This document shows, piece by piece, positions 10,607-19,968 of a DNA stretch of 64,000 bases; position 1 is the first letter of the stretch, and every line of letters begins with the position of its first letter. This DNA comes from Zygnema cylindricum. Taxonomy: Eukaryota; Streptophyta; Zygnematophyceae; Zygnematales; Zygnemataceae. Below the pieces are notes generated by a model that saw only the letters and a list, made by a program, of their open reading frames with translations, had not been told where the DNA came from and did not search any database. Position numbers and translations under genes: made by a program. The DNA is taken from NCBI GenBank assembly GCA_037447655.1, contig JBBHKE010003572.1:186001-250000 (forward strand). The letters run 5' to 3'.

Positions 10607-12054
10607 GGGAATTAGTAATCGCAGAGACGATTTTTGCTGCGCACAGGTAGTTGTCAGAAATTGTACATTTGACGTACTGTTTCGTACAAGCTACGTACCT
10701 TTAAGTTTAGATTTGACGGTCAATCCGTCGAACAACTTTGACTGGCGAAATATTGTAACGGCGGTTAAAAAAGCGTCGCGCTTGCGAACGTCGACCGTCA
10801 TAAAAAAAAAACTATTCACACGGCCGTCACAGGTTTACGGTAACAAAACTGAGGCAACCACATATAAATAAAATGGCTGCGCGAAGGTAATTACTCACTT
10901 CACGTGAGCTCCACTGTGAAAGCAAACACCGACAATGTGAATCAATGTGAAGTACTTATTCAATGTAAGAATGTTGATTGGTAAATAGTGTGGTTTCATT
11001 TGGTCGTGCGTGACGACGCGTCATTTTAGTTTCATTGATATTTATACGCGGGTACGCTTTCATATTTTGTACGAAGTTTATTTCGTTTCGTGCGAGTTTA
11101 TACATGTTGTACGTCGTCCTTTAATTTGTGTCCAAGTTCAGCGTAACGGTTCGCGATTAGATTCCATTTTTGCGGTTTAAGTCAAATGTCGGTCTTTCAT
11201 AGTAGAGCTCACGTGAAGTGAGTAACTACACCGCGCATCGTTATTAGTGTCAAAGTTTAAATAGTGTGGAAGTAAATATACTGTCATTGACGCTAATTAA
11301 GTTTTTTTTTTTAAAAAAAAAAAAAAAGGTGTATTCTAATTTTGGCGTTTATGCTATTTTGGGAACAGCAAAAATGGAATATTCGTTGTATGATTATATA
11401 CATTAATATATGCATCCGTACAAAATATCAAAAATCGTACGCCGTCGTGAAACTTAAATATCCGTACATGTAAGACTAATTTACGTGTCAGAACAATCCC
11501 GTTTTTTTAGCGCACGATCCTATGCGTGCGCGTCTGATTTAACTCATTTTTTGTAATTTTTTCACTTGAAAAGGTACCTTTATGTACGGTCTGACATTGA
11601 CCGTACACCACACTATTTAGATATAATTGTAATTCGTCCTTTACGCTATTTTGTACGGTACCTTAATTAACGTCAAGGAAAAATTAAAATCATGTATTCT
11701 ATTTGAGGAAAATAATCAAAATTTTAAGATCCCAAATTAGTGTCGTTGACACTAATAACGATGCGCGGTGTACCTGCGCGCAGCCATTTTATTTATATGT
11801 GGCTGCCTCAGTTTTGTTACCGTAAACCTGTGCCGGCCGTGTGAATTGTTTTTTTTTTTATGACGGTCGACGTTCGCAAGCGCGACAATTTTTTAACCGC
11901 CGTTACAATATTTCGCCAGTCAAAGTTGTTCGACGGATTGACCGTCAAATCTGAACTTAAAGGTACGTAGCTTGTACGAAACTGTACTTCAAATGTACAA
12001 TTTCTGACAGCTACCTGCGCGCAGCAAAAATCGTCTCTGCGATTTGCAATTCCC
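10607..12054. mobile_element. Family B long-TIR element, copy 2, with a nested family A MITE
   Basis: It has the same ends as copy 1 (GGGAATTAGTAATCGC and GCGATTTGCAATTCCC), flanked by TTTTTTTA on both sides. The arms match copy 1 at about 85-90% by eye, but the loop is different, with an added segment around 10910-11210. The loop-right arm junction has been split by the family A insertion at 11229-11770. Only 16 bp separate the two family B copies and their duplications. Confidence 0.85.
11229..11770. mobile_element. Family A MITE nested in family B copy 2
   Basis: Ends CACCGCGCATCGTTATTAGTG and the inverted partner, flanked by TA on both sides. Interior contains the hairpin-forming GTACGGTCTGACATTGACC region that recurs in reverse at 63.2 kb. 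It must be younger than the host family B copy. Confidence 0.88.
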
Positions 12055-12063
12055 TTTTTTTAT

Positions 12064-13139
12064 TTAAACTAATAGCCATCCATTGTTGTAATTTAGTGAA
12101 ATCGGTACCCTGTTGTACCATTCCGTATTGTGCATTGTATTTTTTTTTAAACGTTTCTATGTACAAACTGTAAAGATACTCCAAGCTTCCAAGCGTGAAC
12201 GTTGACCGCTCAATTTAGTTTGTTTCCTCACGTGAGAATCAATCCCTTCATCCATCAATTTCAAGGAGCAGCTACCATGGGCATCTATATTCCGTACAAT
12301 CGCACGTGCCAGGATGGGCAGCCAATGGCTCCACAGGGCTCGTGCACATGGCATGGAGGCCATGTGACTTCTGACAGGGTGGATAGTAACCTAACAGAAT
12401 CCACCAGAGAATCTTTGCAGGTCGATATCTTGTCGTCCTCACGTTGACTTTTTTTGTGGTAAGCGGTTTGCCGAGTTTTAAGGTTCATTGTACTTTTTTG
12501 TTAGTAGATGAGATTGTACACCTGCCCAAATTTTACATTCAATTTCGTACGCCAGAAAAATATTTTAACAACCAAAAACAAACCCACGTGGCGCTTGGTT
12601 CCACAAATAGTAGACACGTCAGCGATAAATATACTGGCATGCCAATTTGGCCTGAAGATGACCAGTAAATATCTCCGTACCACTACTGACAATTCCTGAT
12701 GGAGGAACAGCCTGATTATGAATACTGTGGAAAGGATAACATTTCTGGTTCGGAAAGGAACTTCTAGGAGGTCCGGCAATTTCCAGGCTATCCCCTCTCC
12801 TTATGATAGTCGGTGACGGCCGACAGACGGCCGTCGGCTCGTTCAGTCGGTTTTTCCGTCAGCTGTTACATTTTGACAGCTTCCTGTAAAACCGTTTTTT
12901 CTCGGGACAATACGACGAGTAAATTCCAGATTTTGGACACTTCAGTAGAAGATCCGCTCGCACGCTTCCAACTGGTGTGCACCGTAAATTTTCATTCGTG
13001 GTATTAACACTAATTCGATGGCTACTTTTTCTGGCCAAAAATAATCAAATTTTACGCTGATAAATCCTTAACGCTTATAAGACAAGACGGGATAGGACAG
13101 GATAGTGGTATGAAGGAATCACATAAAGATCTGCTCCTG
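12064..13139. other. Unassigned stretch, no gene seen
   Basis: Several overlapping ORFs of 60-90 codons on both strands (for example 12202-12447) have no recognisable domain. Around 12800-12850 GACGGCCGACAGACGGCCGTC is a local palindrome. Near 12695 CTGATGGAGGAACAGCCTG weakly resembles a family E end, without a partner. Confidence 0.45.
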
Positions 13140-13452
13140 TTTTGGGAGGTTATGTGCGAATCGAGGGAACGTCGCTTAGACACGTGTCGCATTACCACGC
13201 TGTGGCCGTTTGCGCCTATGCAAGGGCTTTTAGGTACTTCGCTACACCTTAGGTGGAGCTCCGTACGCAGCGAATCTTCCACTGGCCGCAGTCATTGCTT
13301 TCAATACATGTAAGAAACGTGACACTGTCACAAACTGTCGGAAACCCTAACATCGCAGAGATCTACAAGTGGCGTCCTCTAAAATTGACACGCGGAATTA
13401 CGATTTTCCGCCGCATGGATATAATGTATATTGGCCACTGGCGGGAATATAA
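13140..13452 (-). repeat. Inverted repeat arm 2 (partner at 6.95-7.26 kb)
   Basis: Reverse-complement copy of the 6949-7259 segment, ending GGCCACTGGCGGGAATAT. Homology stops sharply at both outer and inner edges, as expected for an element terminus or breakpoint. No target duplication could be identified. Confidence 0.7.
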
Positions 13453-15022
13453 GAATTATGAATCCGCCCATTTGCAGCTGGTGCTAAGCTTGGTGGCCAT
13501 ATTCATCTACTATACCACAGAATGATAAGTAAGATAATCTCAAATTTAGTTAAAAACTCACCTGTCAGTTCATTTTTGTCAATATCATATTCATCATAAT
13601 CACATACCAAAGATTCATGAAAATATTGCAAATGATTCTCTACGACAACAACACCACCAAGAAAAAAAACATAGTTTACATAATGCGAAAATTTAATAAA
13701 CCCACCAAATAAAAAAAATCAAATGAACGTGTAAAGCTACATGTGATATGTAAAGCAAGATTTTTCCCCTTTTAATTCTTGGAATTCGTTTGTTTAAGAT
13801 TGAATTGTCATTTAAAGATGAATTGGAACAGTGGTTTTATTTGAAAAATTATAGGTCCATAAAATATGCAAATACCACGTTTTTTTGTGAACAATGCTTA
13901 CAAAAGATGAGAAGGTGAATCGCCCCTTGCATAGGCTCAAAGTGACACATTACGACAAAAGCGCAACATTCCAAAAAAATACGGCCAATTAAACTTCTTA
14001 GGAAGATATTTTTCTTTGCAAACAAGTAAGAACGTGTTTCGTTCCCAAGACCTCGAATCTATGCATTATTATTATGAGTTAAAGATCGATTTGGAACGTT
14101 ACAAAAAAGTATGTATATGACAGCGAAACAAATTGGAATAAGTTCAAAATTGAATAACGCGCTAACAAATACAATAATGTGCAAACCAACACACGATGTG
14201 AAAAGTCCTTTCCACACCACACATTCTCAACTACGCATTTTACGAGTTTGAAAAAAAATATACTCATCCATCTGAAGAGGGAGACACAACACAAGATAAA
14301 CTGTCGAAATTCATTTGAGGTGTATTGAACGCTGTCGTATTCTACCATTTGACATAATAATAAAGATTATTTAAATCTTAATGGACTGAGTATTCATTGT
14401 TCTACAAAAAACACTACATAAGATTTTTTATTTTATTTTATTAATGCTGTCGTTATATTTATTACTCAACCTAAAGAAATATTACTTTATGGACTTTGGC
14501 TTTTTGGAAATACAATGACTGACATTGTGCCTACTGTGCTCATCCAAAACAGTTTCTGACACCACTGCGCTAAAAAATGTGAATTGTGAATTTTCGCAGA
14601 TAATAGTTTATATAGGTAATTTATCCTACATTACATTGTGCCTTATCCTACATTGCATTGTGCCTAGTTTCTTCAACCATAACAGGGAGCTACTCTTTGA
14701 CCCAAATGATTAATGCAATCAGGCACACAAACAGTTCTTCCTGGCAACTAATCGTAGCCTGATCCCACACAAATTCCTGCATTTGTGCCCATACATAGTG
14801 TCCAATGTAATGTCGTTCTCCATCCACAAAACTTCTGAATCACACCTAGACACGTATCACCCCTTTGCCACACGTAATAAACACTGCTACACCCGAGCAA
14901 GTGACTCCGACCTCCGTTGAAACCTGGAAAGGATAGAAAAACAATTAAAGTATTATAAGGTTAAGTTTTTCAAAGATCGCGACACAAACGAACATACACG
15001 ACCGACAAAGTACCACATTATT
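13453..15022. other. AT-rich intergenic stretch, no gene seen
   Basis: No domain-bearing ORF and no known element ends. A 22-bp unit (TTATCCTACATT.CATTGTGCC) is duplicated in tandem at about 14622-14665. Confidence 0.5.
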
Positions 15023-15713
15023 TGTAGGATCTTAGAATAAATAATCACAAAAACGACTTCACGAAAATTCACAAATTTCATACACAGCGGAAGCTCATAG
15101 ATAAAAAGAATTCAGCCTAAAAGGTTTTATAAGTGTTTTTGGCCAAAAGCCTTTTTACAAAATCTCATCTTTCACCTCTCTTCTCTCTCTTTCAATCTCT
15201 TACTCAAAAAGATTAATTTCTGCAGCAGTAATCTACAGACTACATACCTTCTCTAACAAGCTTACAAGGTTAAAAACTAAAGCTAACATTGCGGCAAACT
15301 TTTGTCTCTATATACCTTCTCTAACTAGCTTACAAGGCTAACAACCAAAGCTAGCATTGCGGCAAACTTTTGTCTCCTTCCTGGCAGAAAACACTGGAAG
15401 GCAGTTTCCGCGAACGAAGGCGTACACGCCTTCTCCTCCAAAACGCGAAACTCCAAAAGAGAAGTTTCGTGCGTGCGCTTTTGTACGAACGAAATCATAA
15501 CACCTACACACACAAAAATACACCTGCGCACTCAAACAAAAGTGACGCGAACCGCAATTGTACATTTTGTTCGCGGACGCCACAAATGTCGACACGAAAC
15601 AACATCGTACAAATCGTACGATGACGCGACACTCCACATCAAAAAAATAACGTTGGTATGTCGTTGTTGGTATGTCGTTTCACGATATACTGGCGATACG
15701 TCAATATCCAACA
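15023..15713 (-). repeat. 3' LTR of minus-strand copia copy I
   Basis: On the minus strand it starts TGTTGGATATTGACG and ends AAGATCCTACA. It aligns along its length with the 5' LTR of copy II at 22431-23113. The polypurine tract AAGAGGGGGAT lies just before its start at 15714-15724. Flanking 5-mers do not match those of the distal LTR, because the two LTRs belong to different, joined copies. Confidence 0.88.
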
Positions 15714-15722
15714 ATCCCCCTC

Positions 15723-18265
15723 TTATTGTCGGAATCGGCAAACACAAAATAATCCAAGTTTCCGTCGTCCTCTTTCAAATACAACATGCGTGGCAGCCTT
15801 CGTCAGCAAATCTGCTGCCTCCTCTTTTGTTAGCACGTATGAAAACGAAATCTCGTTTGCCGCAACCAAATCTCTGACAAAGTGCCACTCAATCCGAATG
15901 CGTTTCGTCTTTTTGTGAAACACTGGATTTTTCGCTAGCGCCATAAATCTCATGTTGTCAAAGTAAATCTTAATACAACCAATCGTAACTTCCAACTCAA
16001 GTAAAATCTCCTTAATCCTAATAGAGGCCTTTGATTCATGACACGCGGCCATATATTCGGATTATGTAAAACTCAACGCAACAGTAGGTTGTAACCTAAA
16101 ACTCCACGAAATTGCGGCCCCTCCAAAAATAAAAGCGTAACCCGACGTTGATTTACCAGAATCAAAATCTCCGCCCCAATCTGCGTCACAATATCGAAAG
16201 CACTCCAAAGATTATGTACTTGAAGTAAACGTAAGTCCAAAGTTAATTGTCCCTACCAAATGTTGAAAGATTCGTTGTACGACCTCCCAATGTCCCTTTT
16301 TGGGCTCGTGAGAATAACGGCTGACGATTGACACGGCGACGGAAATATCCGGACGAGTACCAACGCTCATGTACATTAGTGAACCGATCGCCTCTCGATA
16401 AGGTACGTTGACAGAATCTTCTTCTTCGAACTTACGAATATGAACATTTGCATCTAACGGCGTAGAAAGTGGTTTCACGTCGTTTATTGAAAACCGCTCT
16501 AGAATCTCCTTACAATATTGTGCTTGACTTAATTTGATATTTCCTTCTTTGTTGCGAATCACTTCGATCCTCAAAATATATCGTACTTCTCCAAGATCCG
16601 TTACTTTGAAATGTAATCGAAGGTAACGTTTTAACTTATTAATGGGCTCCAACCTGTCGCATATCATTAAGAAATCATCAACATAAACAGAAAATATAAT
16701 TTGGTCAACTCCTTTACCTTTTACGTAAAATCCGGAATCAGACGTAGTCCGTACAAAACTAAACTTCAATAGTACTTGATGGAGTCGCAAATACCACGTG
16801 CGTGGTGCCTACTTCAACCCGTACAGTAATTTTCGATGACGCCATACATTTCCTTCCTGCGAAGGAGTCATGCCTTCTGGTACCTTCATGTATACCTCTT
16901 CCTCCAATTCTCTTTTCAAAAACGCAGTTTCAACGTCCATTTGATGAACTTCCTTCTTCCCTGATGTTGCGAGTGCCATAATAATGCGTAGTGAGTCAAA
17001 CTTCACCACGGGGGCATAAGTTTCATTAAAATACATTCCCTCACGTTGTTGGAAGCCCTTACAAACGAGCCGCGCCTTATACTTAATAATTTCACCCGAA
17101 GCTCCAGTCTTCGTCTTAAAAATCCACTTTGCGGCAAATGCCTTTTCCCCCTCCAGTAATTTTACTTCCTCAAAAGTTCGATTATCAACCACCGATTTAA
17201 ATTCTTTTTCCCACGCCGGATTCCACTTACTTTCCCAATCGGCCGAACTCCTCGCCTCGCCATAAGATTGAGGGTCGCCGCTCATATTCTCCGTAAGTGA
17301 TTGCTACAAAAGAAACCCGGTCTCCTTAGCATTGGAAAGGAAATAATGAGAATTTGATGTATTCTCTCCTTTTCGATCATAAGAAAGTTTTTCTGGTTTC
17401 TTCCCCTTCGTAATCCAAGAGCTCCTCCTTAAAATAGATTCATCTTCTTTCTCCTCCTCGGATTCAATTTCCTTCTCACTTGATTTAGAACTCGATTTAG
17501 GGCTTTGTGATTTCTGAATGTCCGAAGGCACTCGAGAATCCGAAGTTTCATGACTCTTCTTTTCAAATTCAACATCATCTGATTTTTCCAATTTCTTTTT
17601 CCGAGAATTAAGAATCGGTTCCTTATCGGATTCCGAATCTCTAATATTCGGAAAATTCTCAAGTTCATCCTCCTCATAAAAATCCAAATTTACTTGAAAT
17701 TTCCCAACGGAATTCATGGCAGATTTGAGATCCTCATGAAAATTGACATTCCGAGATTCCTCCACAGTATGACGAGCCGGATCGAATACTCAATATAAAT
17801 TCCCTTTGCACTATAGCCAACAAAAATTCCGGGCCAACTCCTCGGCGCAAATTTCCCCTTCCTCTTGATTGACTCCACATAGACTATCGCATGACATCCC
17901 CAAATTTTCAAGTGATGAACCGTCGGTTTTCTTCCACTCCATAACACCTCCGGTGTTTTGCTTCCGGAAACCGAAGTGAATCTTCGGTTACAAATATAAT
18001 TCGCCGTAAGAATCGCATCTCCCCACAAAAACATCTCTTGTCCGGATCTATGAACCATCGCTCGGACCATTTCTTGTAAGGTACTATTCTTTCTCTCCGC
18101 CACTCCATTTGACTTTGGAGAATAAGGTGCCGTGAATTGGTGACTTATTCCCCACTCCTTACAATACCCCTCAAAAAAAACAAACTCTCCTCTATTGTCG
18201 GAACGAATGGATTTTAACTTTTTATCAATTTGCCTTTCGGCCATTACATGCCACTCTTTAAATTT
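15723..18265 (-). pseudogene. Ty1/copia pol, copy I (integrase C-part, linker, RT, RNase H), decayed
   Basis: Read on the minus strand, this starts inside the integrase core (SIRSDNRGEF, SNGVAERKN, GVFVGY-type FVGYSAKG). It continues through a charged Ser/Lys/Glu linker to RT (WVFKTKTGASGE-like segment, VHQMDVETAFLK, YVDDFLM, LSTPLDAN) and RNase H (CDADWGGDFD, SEYMAACHESK, LTKEEAADLLTKA). Damage: a one-base frameshift after FVGYSAKG, CAG to TAG before APRTWYL, and stops at SST* and SFT*. One more stop, TAG at 17304-17306, is shared with copy II and is annotated separately. Homology to copy II ends near 18265, shortly before the assembly gap. Confidence 0.93.
17298..17306 (-). promoter_or_regulatory. 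Candidate stop-codon readthrough site, copy I
   Basis: On the minus strand the frame reads TTT CTT TTG TAG CAA TCA. UAG followed by CAR-YYA is the leaky context known from tobamoviruses, and UAG suppression is used by the soybean copia element SIRE1. It sits between the integrase linker and RT, with the frame continuous on both sides. Copy II has UAG CAA CCA at the same place. Confidence 0.55.
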
Positions 18266-18311
18266 CCCTTATTCAGTGGTTAAGTGCCGTGGAATAAGAG
18301 GTTTCAGTTTA

Positions 18312-18321
18312 NNNNNNNNNN
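18312..18321. other. Assembly gap (10 N) between the two copia copies
   Basis: Ten unknown bases. Copy I ends about 45 bp to the left and copy II begins about 65 bp to the right, each breaking in a different domain. Order and distance across this point are not reliable. Confidence 0.99.
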
Positions 18322-18369
18322 TGCGCTTTGGCGAAAGATGTGGCAACCTACGTTTGGATGTGTAAGCAT

Positions 18370-19863
18370 TCAAACTTCTCCTCCTAAGTCCTCTTCAAAC
18401 TTACGAATGTGTAGGTTTGCATCCAACGGTGTAGAAAGCGGTTTCACGTCAGACATACCAAATCTCTCCAAAATCTCCTTGCAATATTGAGCTTGACTCA
18501 ATTTAATGTTCCCCTCCTTGTCACGTATCACTTCAATCCCCAAAATATATCGTACCTCTCCAAGATCCGTTACTTTGAAATGTAATCCAAGATAACGTTT
18601 CAACTCATTAATGTGCTCCAACTTGTCGCATGCCATCAAGAAATCATCCACATAAACGGAAAAGATGATTTGATCAACTCCTTCACCTTTCACGTAAACT
18701 CCTGAATCGGACGTAGTCCGTACAAATCCAAACTTCAATAGTACTTGATGAAGTCTCAAATACCAAGTGCGTGGTGCTTGTTTCAAACCATATAATGACT
18801 TTCGCAAACGCCATACATTTCCTTCCTGCAAAGGAGAGACACCTTCCGGTACCTTCATATATACCTCTTCCTCCAACTCACCATTTAAAAACGCGGTTTC
18901 AACGTCCATTTGATGGACGTGCTTCTTCCCCATCGCTGCAATTGCAATAATAATCCGTAGTGAGTCGAACTTCACCACAGGAGCATAAGTCTCCTCAAAA
19001 TCGATTCCCTCATGTTGTTGGAACCCCTTACAAACAAGCCTCGCCTTGTACTTAAATATTTCACCCGACGCTCCAGTTTTGGTTTTAAAGACCCACTTTG
19101 CATCAATCGCCTTTTTCCCCTCTGGTAATTTCACTTCCTCAAAAGTTCGATTATCAACCACCGACTTAAATTCTTTCTCCCACGTTGGTTTCCACTTACT
19201 CTCCCAATCAATCGACCTCTTAGCCTCGACATAAGATTGAGGGTCGCCGGTCATATTTTCCGTAAGTGGTTGCTACAAAAGAAACTCCGTCTCCTTAGCA
19301 TCGGAAAGAAAATAATGCGAATTCGATGCATTTTCCCCTTATCGATCGTAAGTGAGTGTCTCCGGTTTCTTCCCCTTTGTAATCCGAGAGCTCCTCCTAA
19401 TAGCTTGCTCCTCCTCCTTTTCCTCTTTCTCTTCCTCGGATTCAATTTCGATTTCCTTCTCACTCGATTTAGAACTCGATTTAGAGCTTTGAGATTTCCG
19501 AATGTTCGAAGGCACTCGGGAATCCAAAGATCCGTTACTCTTTCTTTCAAATTCAACTTCAACCGATTTCTTCAAATTCTTTTTTTTAATTTTCTCATTC
19601 GGTTCCACATCGGATTCCGAATCCCCAATGAACGGAAAACTCTCAATTTCAATCTCCTCATAAAAATCCAAATTTTCCTTAAATTTCCCTACGGATTTCA
19701 TGGCGGATTTAAGATCCTCATGAAAATCCACATTCCGAGATTCCTCCATGGTGTGACGAGCCGGATCATACACTCGGTACAAATTCCCTTTCGCGCTATA
19801 ACCAACAAAAATTCCCGGCCAACACCTTGGAGCAAATTTCCCCTTCCTCTTAATTGATTCCAC
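18370..19863 (-). pseudogene. Ty1/copia pol, copy II (integrase C-terminus, linker, RT)
   Basis: This continues in the same frame as the gag-protease-integrase ORF at 19969-22383. A CGA-to-TGA change after NYICN ends that ORF. The reading resumes with the integrase C-terminal region (GRKTPEELWSGRKPT, FVGYSAKGNLYRVYDPARH) and a Ser/Glu-rich linker, then a private TAA (AAA in copy I), then the shared TAG. The RT follows from MTGDPQSY through VHQMDVETAFLNGELEEEV, LRKSLYGLKQAPR and YVDDFLMA to LSTPLDANLHIRKF, where it breaks off. RNase H and the 3' LTR are missing, lost at or beyond the gap. The RT domain itself is uninterrupted over 290 residues. Confidence 0.93.
19267..19275 (-). promoter_or_regulatory. 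Candidate stop-codon readthrough site, copy II
   Basis: The minus strand reads TTT CTT TTG TAG CAA CCA, then CTT ACG in frame into RT. CCA differs from the TCA of copy I, yet both satisfy YYA. Other stops in the two copies are private; this one is common, which argues that it is ancestral. Confidence 0.55.
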
Positions 19864-19968
19864 ATAAACCGTAGTATGACATCCCCAAATTCTTAAATGA
19901 TAAACTGTTGGCTTTCTCCCACTCCATAACTCCTCCGGTGTTTTCCTTCCGGAAACTGAAGTGAGTCT

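Noticed and set aside
12157-12780. Several overlapping ORFs on both strands
   Set aside because: None has a recognisable motif or a plausible splice context, and lengths are in the range expected by chance.
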